Assembly: GCF_003086295.3 (NCBI RefSeq)
Contig: NC_092054.1
Location: 54,791,353 to 54,855,352, forward strand
DNA length: 64,000 nt
Source of the DNA: Arachis hypogaea
Lineage: Eukaryota; Streptophyta; Magnoliopsida; Fabales; Fabaceae
Direction: 5' to 3'
In this document: positions 1 through 11,287 of the stretch, piece after piece
How positions within the stretch are numbered: the stretch's first letter is position 1
Layout: every line of letters starts with the position of its first letter
Program-made: the position numbers and the translations under genes
The notes under the pieces: model-generated
The model's database searches: none
What the model saw: the letters and a program-made list of their open reading frames with translations, nothing else
Told to the model about the DNA's origin: nothing

Positions 1-1272
1 AAGAATGTGTAAAGACTACAGTAGACCCTCAAGATCAAGAGAAGACGGCATTTCACATATCCTTTTGGAGTATTTGCTTACAGGAGAATGTCATTTGGAC
101 TCTGCAATGCCCCAGCAACTTTTTAGAGGTGTATACTTTCAATTTTTTCTGATATGGTTGAAAAGTTTATTGAGGTATTTATGGATGATTTTTCTATTTT
201 TGGTAATTCTTTTGTATCCTGCCTTAAGCATTTGTCTCTAGTCTTGAAACAGTGTCAAGAATCAAACCTTATTCGAAATTGGGAAAAATGTCATTTTATG
301 GTTATAGAAGGTATTGTTCTTGGACACTGGATTTCAAGCAAGGGGATTGAGGTTGATAGAGCTAAGGTGGAGCTAATTGAAAAATTACCACCACCAACTA
401 ATGTTAAGGCAGTTAGAAGTTTCTTGGGTCATGCAGAATTTTACAGAAGATTTATAAAGAATTTTTCTAAAATTGCTAAACCATTTAGCAACCCCTTAGT
501 TGCTGATGTCCTTTTTGTATTTAACACTGAATGTCTGCATGCTTTTGAAACTCTAAAAGCATACCTTATCTCGGCTCCCATCATAGCTCCCCCTGACTGG
601 GATTTGCCATTTGAATTAATGTGTGATGCTAGTAATTTTTCTATAGGAGCTATTTTAGGACAGAGGCATGGCAAGTTTATACATGTCATTTACTATGCCA
701 GTCGTGTGTTAAATGATGCTCAGAAGAATTACACAATTACAGAAAAAGAATTATTAGCTATTGTGTATGCTATTGATAAGTTTAGGTCCTATTTAATTGG
801 TTCTAAGGTTATTGTTTATATTGATCATGCTGCTTTGAAGTACCTTCTAACCAAACAGGATTCTAAACCAAGATTAATCAGATGGGTGCTACTCCCTCAG
901 GAGTTTGATATTGAGATCAAAGACTGGAAAGGGTCAGAAAATTAAGTAACTGACCACTTTTCCAGGATTGAGCCTGAAGAGGGCGTGCAACCACCCACAG
1001 CTGTGACTGAGACATTTCTGGATGAGTAAATATTCACTATTCAGCAGGCTCCATAGTTTGCGGACATTGCAAATTACAAAGCCATAAATTTCATTCCAAA
1101 GGAGTACAGTAAACAACAAGTGAAGAAGCTACTACCTGATGCAAAGTATTACTTTTGGGAGGAACCATACCTTTTTAGAAGATGCTCAGATGGTATAATC
1201 CGGAGATGTGTTTCAGATGAGAAAACGCAGCAGATTCTTTGGCACTGTCATGGCTCTGATAATGGAGGCCAC

Positions 1273-3161
1273 TGATGAGTATTTTGGTGAAAAATAAATT
1301 TCCTCCAAAACACACAAATCTAGCCGGCAAGTGCACCGGGTCGTATCAAGTAATAAAAACTCACGGGAGTGAGGTCGATCCCACAGGGATAGAAGGATTG
1401 AGCAATTTTAGCTTAGTGGTTAATTTAGTCAAGCGAATCAAGATTTAGTTGAGTGTTTTGTGATTTGCAGAAATTAAATTGCATGGAATTAAAGAGAGCA
1501 GGAAATTAAATTGCTGAATCTTAAAGAACAAGAAATTAAATGGCAGAAACTTAAAGTGCAAGAAATGTAAATTGCAGAAACTTAAAGTGCAAGAAATGTA
1601 AATGGCTCGAAATGTAAAGGGAATTGGGGCTTGGATTTAAACAAGGAAAAGTTAAATTGCATTAAACAGAAGAGTAAAAGGGAATTGGGATTGAATCGGA
1701 TCCGAAACAGACAAGTAAATGAACATATAAAGCAGTAAACAGAGAATTGAAATGGGAAATCAGATCTCAGGACCCAGAGACTAGAAAGCCAAGTCTAGAT
1801 CTCAATGCCTTCCTAGATCCAACAAGAACAATTGCAAGGGAGTTGCAAATTGTAAGGAAAGTAGATGAGAAGCAAGTAACAGAAACGGAAATTAAATTGC
1901 AGTAAACAAAGCAGAGAGATCCAAGGATGAGATTGAAACAGAATTTCTTCAATTCTCTAACCCAAGATCCAAGACAATTGTAATTGAAATTGAAAGCAAT
2001 AAAACTGAGAGAAAGAGAAGTGGATTCTCCTTCCCCAAGACAAAGAAATTAAAGATCACTCAATATCCAAAGCTCTCCGAAAAACTATTATGAAAATTCC
2101 AAAAGAAAGCTCCTCGAAAAACTTAAATTCTATCCTATTTATACACTTTCTTCAAATGATCCTCAAGCCTTGAGTTGGGCCTTTGCTCTTGGTGGAATTG
2201 GGTTGAAAGAGGTCTTGGTTGATTGCTCTTGAAGTTTGGAGAAGAACCAAAACGAACCAATTGAACCGGGTTTGAGTTTTGCAAAAGTTGGACCAAAAGT
2301 TTGAGCAAAAGTTAGGGGTCTAACTTTTGCTCCAACTTTTCATATCAGCTAACACCACTTTGCTGATATGAACGTTGGTGCCAACGTTAGGGGTCTAACT
2401 TTGGCCCTAACGTTGGCCTTACCTTGTGTGCTTGTGGCGCCAACGTTAGCCACCAAGTTAGGGGGCTAACGTTGGCGCAAACTTTTGCTCCTCCTTGTGA
2501 TTTTCATGTGCCAACGTTAGCCACCAAGTTAGGGGGCTAACGTTGGCACAAACTTTTGGTGCCCAGGGAAGTTTTCTTCATGCCAACGTTAGCCTCAAAG
2601 TTAGGGGGCTAACGTTGGCGCAAACTTTTGGTGCCCAGGGGTGAATTTCATGTGCCAACGTTAGCCTCAAAGTTAGGGGGCTAACGTTGGGGCTAACTTT
2701 TGGTACCCAGGGAGTGATGTTCAAGTTCCAACGTTAGCCTCCAAGTTAGGGGGGCTAACATTGGGGCTAACTTTTCAACCAAAAGTTTGTGCAAAAGTTT
2801 GATGCTAACTTTAGGTCCAGCTTTTTGCTTCCTGGTTCAATTTCACTTATTCCATTGTCTTCTCTTTACTCCTAGCTATTCCTTCTTGCTTCAACCTTTC
2901 TCCAAGCTTTCTTCACCTATAATTAATCAACCAAACACATCAAAGCTATGCTTAAAATCATGAGATATTCATTCTTTCATAATATGTGACAATTATAGTA
3001 TAAAACCTCATGAAATAGCATGAATTCATACATGGTTGATTCAATCAAGGGAAACATGAAAATCTACCTAATTGGCTTGCTTCTAGCTCAAGAAAGTGCA
3101 TAATTCTAATGAAAACAAAAGAAAAAGACTAGTTAAAATAGGCTAAGATGACTTGTCATCA
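1273..3161 (-). mobile_element. Solo LTR inserted in integrase of element A
   Basis: The insert begins TGATGA and ends TCATCA and is flanked on both sides by GCCAC (1268-1272 and 3162-3166). Removing it and one GCCAC restores continuity with the matching place in F. It is 1,889 bp with no internal coding region, so it is an LTR left after LTR-LTR recombination. It lies in reverse orientation: the U5-type block (CAAGTGCACCGGGTCG, then a CTCAC/GTGAG stem at 1360-1373) is at its left end. It carries its own palindrome array. Confidence 0.88.
2336..2790 (-). repeat. Palindrome array (CCAACGTTAGCC type) in the solo LTR
   Basis: About five units near 2443, 2511, 2582, 2656 and 2730 each carry CCAACGTTAGCC, a short AAGTTAGGG linker and then GGCTAACGTTGG, so each can fold on itself. 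The spacing is about 70 bp. Single half-units lie just before them. This motif type appears nowhere else in the window. Confidence 0.85.
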
Positions 3162-4235
3162 GCCACTTTGGTGGTGAAAGGACACCCAAAAAAATCCTTC
3201 AGAGCAGTTTTTACTGGCCGAATCTCTTCCGGGACTCAAGAGAATTTGTGAAGAACTGTGATAGATGTGAAAGAGCTAAGAATCTCCTTGCCAACCATGA
3301 GATGCCACAGCAGGGGTTTCTTGAGATTGAGTTATTTGATGTGTGGGGTATTGATTTCATGGGACCTTTTCCACCCTCATATTCCAACAACTATATCTTG
3401 GTGGCAGTTGATTATGTGTCCAAGTGGGTGGAAGCTGTGGCTCTGCCCACAATGATGCCAAAGTGGTGATGAGTCTTCTTCAGAGATATATTTTCAGCCG
3501 GTTTGGTGTTCCAAGGACACTCATTAGTGATGGTGGAAGTCACTTCTGTAACAGACAGCTGGACTCACTTTTGCAGAGGTATGAAGTCCGTCATAAAGTG
3601 GCAATCCCCTATCATCCTCAGACAAGTGGACAGGTTGAGGTTTCTAATAGAGAACTCAAGAGGATTCTGGAGAAGACCGTCAGTATCTCAAGGAAGGACT
3701 GGTCTAGGAAGCTTGATGATGCTCTCTGGGTATACCAGACATCTTACAAGACTCCTATTAGCATGTCCCCTTATCAGTTGGTTTATGGTAAAGTTTATCA
3801 CTTGCCAGTTGAGCTGGAGCATAGAGCTTACTGGGCAATCAAGTTTCTAAACTTTGATGCTCAAACTGCAGGGATAAAGAGAATGCTTTAGTTGAATGAG
3901 CTTGATGAATTCAGATATTTGGCCTATGAGAATGCCAAGCTCTATTAGGAGAGAACCAAGATATGGCATGACAAGAAGATTGCCATCAGAGTCTTTGAGC
4001 CAGGTCAGAGGGTGCTTCTGTTCAATTCCAGGCTCAAACTCTTTCCCGAGAAGCTAAAATCCCGGTGGTCAGGACCGTTTGTGGTAACCAGAGCATCACC
4101 GTATGGTCATGTAAAAATTCAAAAAGAGAATTTTGACAAAAAGTTTACAGTTAATGGCCAGAGGTTGAAGCACTATCTGGGGGGCAAAATTGATCGCCAA
4201 AGGTCCGCTCATCTGCTGAACTAGCAGAACTAACC

Positions 4236-4283
4236 GTCAAGCTAGTAACGTTAAAGAAGTGCTTGTCAGGAGGCAACCCGATG
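4236..4283 (+). other. Conserved post-pol motif, element A
   Basis: Twelve bases after the pol stop comes GTCAAGCTA, then TTAAAGAAGTGCTTG, then GGAGGCAACCCG. The same block follows protease or pol in B, C, D and F. Its role is unknown. Confidence 0.75.
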
Positions 4284-4462
4284 TTTCCGTATCTTTAGTT
4301 TGATTTCTGTTGCTTTGATTTTGCTATTTATTTGGTTTTCGTTGAGTTTCTACTATTTTTCCTTTGTTTTACGTGTGTATGGATCATGCAGAGTAATTAG
4401 AACAGAAACAAGTACCTGAAGATAGAGTTTCGGACACCCTAGAGTATATTGATTCAGATTGG

Positions 4463-4865
4463 GTGGCGCCTAACCTCAAAATCTCAAGTTAGACGCCACA
4501 TATATACACAATTGGAAAGTTATTCACTGGAAGGGTGGCGCCTAACTCGGCTCATCAAGTTAGGCGCCAACACAAGAAGAAGAATTCCATTCCATTCCGT
4601 CACCTTGAAGTTAGGCGCACCAAATAGTGAAGTTAGGCGCCATGGTTGAGGGCCCAAGGGAAGTTAGGCACAAGAAACATCAAGTTAGGCGCCGTGAGGG
4701 AATGCAACACATGAAGTTAGGCGCAAAGGTGTGAAGGAAGCATGAAGTTAGGAGCCATGGGTTGAGAGCCAATGTTGAAGTTAGGCGCCCAAAACACCAA
4801 GTTAGGCCCCAGGCTTCGTACTCCACTCAAGTTAGGCGCCAATGTTACCAAAGGTAGGCGCCTCT
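4463..4865 (+). repeat. Palindrome array (GGCGCCTAACTT type), internal copy of A
   Basis: Repeated GTGGCGCCTAAC and AAGTTAGGCGCC half-units face each other or follow in tandem, spaced about 25-45 bp. The first pair (about 4463-4499) can form a long stem. The same motif recurs in the LTR of A at 8116-8430 but not in the LTRs of other elements. Confidence 0.85.
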
Positions 4866-5167
4866 TGTAACGGCCCCCTCCCCACTTTTGACCAATTCCA
4901 AACACAATCCCCTGTCTTTGCACCAAATCAATTCCGATATACCCTTTTAAAAAAAAAACAAAAACAAAACAAAAGCCTTCAACCCAATCTGTGAACACCT
5001 TGTCCCCTTCCTTTAAGAACCTCCTCCCAACTTCAATCCGTGACACAAGCTCCCCTCCTAACTCCAATCCGTGAAACCCTCCTAGCCCCAAGACATAGCC
5101 GTGACACCATACTAACCCCAAGACAAGCCCGTGACCTTTCCCTCCAACCCCTCCTCCATCTCAACCC

Positions 5168-5177
5168 TCTATATAAG
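5168..5177 (+). promoter_or_regulatory. Putative TATA box of an internal ORF3 promoter (A)
   Basis: TCTATATAAG lies in a C/T-rich stretch about 350 bp before the ORF3 start. An equivalent box is present before ORF3 in B (15844) and D (34806). Promoter activity is inferred only. Confidence 0.5.
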
Positions 5178-5452
5178 CCCCTATCCACTCCTCTTTCACC
5201 CACACCTCAACACACTTCAACTACCCTTCTATACACACACAAGACCTCCCCCTTCCCTCGTCACAACACAAAACTCAATCTCCGAAACCCGTCCCCCCTT
5301 CTCATCTTCTTTTATTTTTCTTCTTTTATCTTTCTTTATTTCCATAAAAAAACCAAATAGAAAAGAAAATTTTAGCATTAATTTTTATTTTCTTATTTTC
5401 TTTTTCACTTTCTTATTTCACCATCTCCTTCTTCCCCTTTGTATTTCTCTAA

Positions 5453-5491
5453 TTTGCTCGAGGACGAGCAAAAGTTTTAAGTTTGGTGTTG
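5453..5491 (+). other. Internal AGGA hairpin plus PPT-like motif (A)
   Basis: Stem TTTGCTCG / CGAGCAAA with loop AGGA is followed by AAGTTTGGTGTTG, 35 bases before the ORF3 ATG. The stem differs from the 3' copy (GTTGCTTG / CAAGCAAC) by matched changes on both sides. Confidence 0.8.
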
Positions 5492-5525
5492 TCGCTTTAC
5501 TTGTTTGTTTTCTCTGTTTTCTATA

Positions 5526-6726
5526 ATGGCACCCAAAACTAGTACACCTTCAAAGAAAAGGAAAGGTAAAGAGCCAGCCACCAGTTCTCATGATACATAC
5601 AGGTTCCGATCCAAGCTCCATGAAGAACATTTTTATGATCATACTTACAAGAGGATTGTGACTCCAGAAGTGAGATTTGCACTGAAACCGGATGAATATC
5701 CAAAAATTCAATTTGAAATTGAGAGAAGAGGGTGGAATTTCATGTGCAACCCACACACGGAAGTTGGACAATTGATGGTCCAAGAGTTTTATGGAAACCT
5801 CTGGGTCACGTACAAGAACATTGAGGGAGTCAATGAGAAGAATTATCAGACTTATGTGAGAGGCAAGGTCATTGATTTCAGCCTAAGAAGCGTCTGACAG
5901 GCCCTCCATCTGCTGCGTCCACCTCAGCTAACTGCCTGTTATAGTGAGAGGATGCATAGAGACCCAGAACTGGATCGAGTTATTGAAGAATTATGCATTC
6001 TGGATTCTCAGTGGAGGATAGGTGCAGAGGGAAAGCCGAACCACTTAAGGAGCACTAACCTCATTCATTTAGATAGGGGATGGTTGGACTTCATCCGAAG
6101 GTCCATCATGCCTACTAGCAACCGGTTTGAATGCACTATGGACCGGGCCTGTCATGATTTACAGTATCATGAAAGGAAAACTGGTGGATGTAGAGGAAAT
6201 TATTCCAAAACAGATATACAACATTGCCTCTAATCCTCTTAAGAAGGCTAGGCTCAGATTCCCACATTTGATTTACCGCTTGTGTGAAGCAGCGGGGGTA
6301 AAGGTGGAGAATGATTTTTCCATTCCTGTTGCAAGACCAATCACAAAGAAGACCATGAAGACGCACAGGGAACATCACAGGGTCCACAGAGAGGAGCAGA
6401 TTGAGGAGGAAGCTCAGCAGGATCAGCCACCACTACCTCAGGGACACTACTTCCCACCTCAAGAATACTGGCACCAGCTCACATCCTCCATTGAGCAGAT
6501 GAGGATCATGCAGGATAGCCGCTGGCAGCAGTACACTACATCTATTTAGGAGATGAGGGTGACACAGAACAGCCATTGGGAGTATCTCACCACCACCCTT
6601 GATCAGATGAGAGCTGCTCAGGACTCTCAGCGTCAGGAGATTTCTCAGCTGAGACAGGATTATAGCCGCCTGAGAGGACCATATGGATCACAACCAAAGG
6701 AGAGAGATCCCCTCCATGAAGATTGA
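5526..6726 (+). pseudogene. ORF3 remnant, 'putative plant transposon protein' type
   Basis: The start MAPKTSTPSKKRKGK matches the lysine-rich N-termini of ORF3 in D and F. Homology continues through MVQEFY, RGWLDFI and MPTSNR to a Gln-rich C-terminal region. Breaks are a TGA at 5895-5897, a one-base insertion near 6145 that moves the frame, and a TAG at 6547-6549. The TGA and TAG fit C-to-T changes. The natural stop is TGA at 6724-6726. The name of the family is recalled, not searched. The function is unknown, no membrane segment is visible, and the basic start suggests nucleic-acid binding or nuclear entry. Confidence 0.82.
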
Positions 6727-7743
6727 GGTGGCTTAGTTCCTTTCACTTCCTATATTATTTTTCCATTACTATGTTATGTTCCTATTTTCTGCTGTTTTGT
6801 CTTAGTTATTGCATGATCCTTTGTTATTTCAATTCCTAGGTTCTAGTTTAATTTGCTATTCTTATTCTATTATTTGCTTTTAATTCTAAAAAGTGTCTCA
6901 TGTATTCCTCACTGAGCTTGAATCCAAAAGAAAAAGAAGAAAAAGATGTATTGCATGAGAAATAGAGTTTATAACAAAGGGTAGTCGTATTTACTTAAAT
7001 ATGGTGGAATTCTTTATGATTCTGAATGCATGACATGAACCGTGCATATTTGAATTTTAATCAAAGAATGTTGATGTATAAGGAACAGGAATTTAGAGAA
7101 CTATTATGAATTTTCTGAAGTAAGTGAAAGCTTAATCCTTGAAGCAAAAAAAAAAAAAGAACAGCAAAAGAAAAATAAAAGCAAGGTCCAAGGCTCTGAG
7201 CATCAATGACTAGGGAGGTTAGACATGATTAAAAGCTCAAAAAGTTGTTTCCCTAGTCATATGCTTGTGGTGTGAATGTGTCAAGTAAGCCTTGAGACAG
7301 AACACTAAGAGTCGAGATCAAATGCAATTAATAGAGTATACCAAATGCTTTGAGCACCACTGTTTGGGAGTAACTGAAAGAAAAATCAAAACTTAAAGAG
7401 AGTTCCCTAGTTAAGTGCTTGTGGTGTTTTTGTGCCAAGTAACCCTTGAGACAAAACATTTAAAGTCACGGCTAGGCTCAGGGTGCAAAGCACCAAAGAA
7501 AAGAGAATTAAGGGAAACTTGCTGTGTTCAAGGATTAAACTGAAGTACAGAAGATCTGAGAATTTATAATATTATCCGGATTCTGATTTCGAATGACAAG
7601 GACATTCCTTTGATTCAAAGGAGAGTGAGATGCCAAAACTATTCAGTATTGCAATAGGTAAACCCCACTTCAAGAAAATACATAAGCCAACTCAAACTCT
7701 CACTTCTCATGCAAATTCACATCTGAAACCTGCATCAGTTTTG
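6727..7743 (+). other. Non-coding region between ORF3 and 3' LTR (A)
   Basis: No ORF. It contains two related modules, each with GAGCA(T/C)CA followed by TGCTTGTGGTG and a TGAGACA(G/A)AA tail (about 7190-7310 and 7350-7470). In the first, TGACTAGGGA near 7207 and TCCCTAGTCA near 7249 form a 10-bp inverted repeat. B, D and F have a diverged version. Confidence 0.65.
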
Positions 7744-7781
7744 GTTGCTTGAGGACAAGCAACGATTCAAGTTTGGTGTTG
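7744..7781 (+). other. AGGA hairpin and polypurine tract of A
   Basis: Stem GTTGCTTG / CAAGCAAC with loop AGGA is followed after 5 bases by AAGTTTGGTGTTG, which abuts the LTR start TGATGCG. This is the expected site of the plus-strand primer. Confidence 0.8.
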
Positions 7782-9416
7782 TGATGCGTGAGCATCTTTC
7801 CAATCTTTTCCTAGTGAATTTGCATTCAAATTGTTGAGTTTAATCAAGAATTAATTATCTTTTAGCCAATATGGATGCTACTTTGAGTCGTGTTCAATTC
7901 TGTTTATTTCAGGTAGCATCTGGATGGATTTGATAAACTTTCTGCAGAAAAAGAGAAGAAAGCGAATGATGCTGTTAACCCTGATCTCCCTGTACTCTAA
8001 CTTGAATAACTTGAGTTACAGAGATTCAATTGATGTGATTTAAGTGGCGTTGAAAAGCTAACTTCCAGAACTTTCCAACGATGTATAATAGTTTATACTT
8101 CTTCTCCAGCAACTCAGCAAGGGTGGTGCCTAACATGAGGCTTCTCAAGTTAGGCGCCAAGATGAACATAATCCATCAAACCAAGGCTGCATAAGTGGCG
8201 CATAACTTGGGTTTCACCAAGTTAGGCACCAAGACAAGGGATAGTATCAATGGAATTTTGCCAAGGTGGCGCCTAACTTGAGGTTTCTCAAGTTAGGTGC
8301 CAGGTGCAATGATCACACACTACTTCGATTCAGCCACCTCCAAGTTAGGCGCCAGGTGCAGCTAACTCACTCAATCCAATTCGGTCAGGTCCAACTTAGG
8401 CGCCACTCCCCTCCAAGTTAGGTGCCAGCCATAAGAATCAAAGTGGTCCCCATCCATTAATTGAAGATACATGAAGATCATATTTTAATTCTGATTTAAA
8501 CTTTATTTCATATAAAAAATAGAAAAAGATATTTAGTTTTTAGAAAATCTATTTTATATTAATTAGGATTAGATATAAAAGGGAAAAGAACCAGCCCTTC
8601 GGGCTCTTCTCTTTTCTTCTACCTCATTTCGCAATTTACAATTTTTTTGAATTCTAGTTTTCTCTCGGAACCATGAGCAGCTAAACCTCCACTGTTAAGG
8701 TTAGGAGCTCTGTCTATTGTATGGATTGATACTATTATTTTTCTATTTTAATTCATGTACTGATTTTAATTTCAAGAATTGTTTTCGTTCTTTATCTTAT
8801 GAATTTGGGTGGAACGGAAGTATGACCCTTGTTCTAATTGAGTTCTTGTATAACTTGGAAAAGCTCTTTACTTGAACAACAGCTTGAATACAATTTCTCC
8901 TAAATTTCTAATTATCTGGACTTAATGGGATACATGACATATAATCCTCTTATATTTGGGTAATTAGGGTTTCTGTGGCATATAAACTAGAATTGAACTT
9001 AACCCTCTAATTGGAATCAAAGGACCAAGGAATTGGCAGTTGATGAAGGTTAGAGGAGACTAAAAAAGTCTAAGGAATTAGGGTTGAGTCACATATAGTT
9101 TGTATGAATTGAATCTTGCATGATTAAAATAGTTAGTAAGAAAAGTCAATCCAGAAGATAGATATCTCTGAAATCTTAACTATTTTCTCCGTATATATTT
9201 CACCTCAATTTACTGCTTGTTTTTTATTCTTTGAATTACTGTTTGATGCTTTTGAACTCTCAACACTCTTTTCTATTTGTCTATTTAAGCAAATCACTTA
9301 ACTATTGTTGCTTAGTCCATCAATCCTCATGGGATCGACCCTCATTCACTTGAGGTACTACTTGGTACAACTCGGTGCACTTGCCGGTTAGTTTGTGGGT
9401 TATAAATTCCGCACCA
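7782..9416 (+). repeat. 3' LTR of A (1,635 bp)
   Basis: It starts TGATGCGTGAGC directly after the polypurine tract and ends ATTCCGCACCA. It has a TATA-like box (TATAAAA at 8574-8580) and the U5 block (GGGATCGACC at 9331, stem CCTCA / TGAGG at 9340-9355, GTGCACTTGCCGG). Element C carries LTRs of the same family in reverse. Confidence 0.87.
8116..8430 (+). repeat. Palindrome array (GGCGCCTAACTT type), LTR copy of A
   Basis: About four facing pairs of GGTGGCGCCTAACTTG-like and CAAGTTAGGCGCCA half-units. It matches the internal array of the same element at 4463-4865. Confidence 0.85.
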
Positions 9417-9594
9417 TAGAGTCACCAAACATGATATCCAACATGGTTTTCAAATCCTAAAATCTAGTACTGTATAAACACTAGATCAACGCAAAAATTT
9501 TACCAAATTAATTTAACAACGAAGAAAAATATGTACAAGAATAATAAAAAAAGATAAGGGTTGGAAGGTTTTACCATGGTGGGGTGTCTCCCAC
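9417..9594 (-). other. Fragment of host element H between A and B
   Basis: Non-coding. Its right end, ACCATGGTGGGGTGTCTCCCAC, continues after B as CTAGCACTTTTCTTTAAAG. Read on the minus strand, this is the post-pol motif of a further element, split by B. TSD CCCAC is at 9590-9594. Confidence 0.55.
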
Positions 9595-11264
9595 TGATGA
9601 GCGGATAATTTATACGCTTTTTGGCATTATTTTTACGTAGTTTTCAGTATAATTTAGTTAGTTTTTAGTATATTTTTATTAGTTTTTAATTAAAATTCAT
9701 ATTTCTGAACTTTACTATGAGTTTGTGTGTTTTACTGTGATTTCAGGTATTTTCTGGCTGAAATTGAGGGACCTGAGCAAAAATCAGATTCAGAGGTTGA
9801 AGAAGGACTGCAGATGCTGTTGGATTCTGACCTCCCTGCACTGAAAGTGAATTTTCTGGAGCTACAAAACTCCAAATGGCGCGCTCTCAATTGCGTTGGA
9901 AAGTAGACATCCAGGGCTTTCTAGCAATATATAATAGTCCATACTTTGCCCGAGTTTAGATGACGCAAACTGGCGTTCAACGCTAGTTCCATGCTGCATT
10001 CTGGAGTTAAACGCCAGAAATAGGTTGCAAAGTGGAGTTAAACGCCAGAAACAGGTTACAAACTGGCGTTCAACTCAAAGAGAAGCCTCTACACGTGTAA
10101 AGCTCAATGCTCAGCCCAAGCACACACCAAGTGGGCCCCAGACTGCATCATTTACTCATTTCTGTAAACCCTAGTAACTAGTTTAGTATAAATAGGACTT
10201 TTACTATTGTATTTACATCTTTGGATTATCTTTTGATCCTTTGATCACGTTTGGGGGCTGGCCTCTCGGCCATGCCTGGACCTTCATCACTTATGTATTT
10301 TCAACGATAGAGTTTCTACACACCATAGATTAAGGTGTGGAGCTCTGCTGTTCCTTATGAATTAATACAAAGTACTATTATTTTTCTATTCAATTCAAGC
10401 TTATTCCTATTCTAAGATATCCATTTGCACCCAAGAACATGATAAATGTGATGATTATGTGACGCTCATCATCATTCTCACTTATGAACGCGTGCCTGAC
10501 AAACACTTCCGTTCTACATGTAAACAGGCTAGAATGAGTTTCTCTTAGATATCTAATACAGGGAACCGAGTCTGAGATATTAGAGACTTCGTGGTATAAG
10601 TTAGAACCCATGGATGGCCATTCTTGAGATCCGAAAAGTCTAAACCTTGTCTGTGATATTCCGAGTAGGATCTGGGAAGGGATGGCTGGGACGAGCTTCA
10701 AACTCGCGAGTGCTGGGCGTAGTGACAGACGCAAAAGGATAGTAAATCCAATCCCAGTATGATCGAGAACTGACAGATGATTAGCCATGCAGTGACAGCG
10801 CATTGGACCATGTTCACAGAGAGAATGGGATGTAGCCATTGACAATGCTGATGCTCTACATAAAGCTTGCCATGGAAAGGAGTAGGAATGGTTGGATGAA
10901 GACAGCAGGAAAGCAGAGGTTCAGAGGAACGAAAGCATCTCTATACGCTTATATGAAATTCTCACTAATGAATTACATAAGTATCTCTATCCTAGTTTAT
11001 GTTTTATTTATCTTTTAATTATTAAAAACTCTATATCCATTTGAATCCGCCTGACTGGGATTTACAAGGTGACCATAGCTTGCTTCAAGCCGACAATCTC
11101 CGTGGGATCGACCCTTACTCACGTAAGGTTTATTACTTGGACGACTCAGTGCACTTGCTGGTCAGCTGTGCGAAGTTGTGACAAAGAATTAAGATTATGA
11201 ACGTGTGTATAAAGTTTTCAGCGCCGTTACCAAGGAATGGAACCGTCACGATTTCTACGCACCA
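9595..11264 (+). repeat. 5' LTR of B (1,670 bp)
   Basis: It starts TGATGAGCGGATAA and ends TACGCACCA. It has a TATAAATA box at 10187-10194, the U5 block with stem CCTTAC / GTAAGG and loop TCAC at 11113-11128, and a PBS-like sequence inside its end (11219-11235). Confidence 0.9.
9966..10075 (+). repeat. Palindrome array (TGGCGTTCAACGCCA type), 5' LTR of B
   Basis: Short array of CTGGCGTTCAACGC and GGAGTTAAACGCCAG-like units about 30-40 bp apart. The 3' LTR copy is at about 18722-18815 and the internal counterpart at 15401-15545. Confidence 0.8.
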
Positions 11265-11270
11265 TGTTTT

Positions 11271-11287
11271 TGGCACCGTTGCCGGGG
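11271..11287 (+). other. Primer binding site of B (tRNA-Asp)
   Basis: TGGCACCGTTGCCGGGG lies 6 bases after the LTR end. It is complementary to the 3' end of tRNA-Asp with one mismatch, and is followed by ATTGTTCGAG as in D and F. Confidence 0.85.

Larger units (their letters stand above)
1..4224 (+). pseudogene. Pol remnant: RT (partial), RNase H, integrase
   Basis: Reading starts inside RT. The catalytic FMDD box is near 178-192, followed by the connection domain and RNase H up to about 945. Integrase carries the HHCC zinc region (WHCHGS near 1240; NCDRC near 3254) and the catalytic core: first Asp in [10 protein letters not shown] (about 3340), second Asp in LISDGG (about 3520), Glu in VEVSNRE (about 3640). 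The C-terminal module with FEPGQRVLL lies at about 3990-4200. Breaks include in-frame stops at 943, 1027, 1054, 3889 and 3946, a frameshift near 3450, disturbed sequence near 125-150, and the inserted solo LTR in the zinc region. The parallel pol of F at 53758-57368 confirms the frame. It is certainly non-functional. Confidence 0.93.
1..9416 (+). mobile_element. Element A: Ty3/Gypsy (Athila-like) retrotransposon, 5' end outside window
   Basis: The visible order is RT, RNase H, integrase, conserved post-pol motif, palindrome array, TATA box, AGGA hairpin, ORF3, about 1 kb non-coding, AGGA hairpin with polypurine tract, and 3' LTR. This is the order seen in the complete element F. The left part, including gag, protease and the 5' LTR, lies outside the window. 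A solo LTR at 1273-3161 interrupts integrase. Several nonsense codons and frameshifts in pol and ORF3 show it is an old, dead copy. The family is inferred from pol similarity to F and from the tRNA-Asp PBS of its relatives; the PBS of A itself is not visible. Confidence 0.88.

Noticed and set aside
2336..2790. Regular repeats with spacers, CRISPR-like at first sight (also at 15401, 34236, 57580 and others)
   Set aside because: The units are palindromes of varying exactness, the spacers are not unique, there are no cas genes and the DNA is a plant retrotransposon.
4717..5121. 134-residue minus-strand ORF before ORF3 of A
   Set aside because: It reads through the palindrome array and C/T-rich leader in antisense; composition only.
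10390..10845. 151-residue minus-strand ORF in the B LTR, with a near copy at 19146-19601
   Set aside because: It lies fully inside the LTR, opposite to element sense, and is present twice only because the LTR is; no protein-like features.
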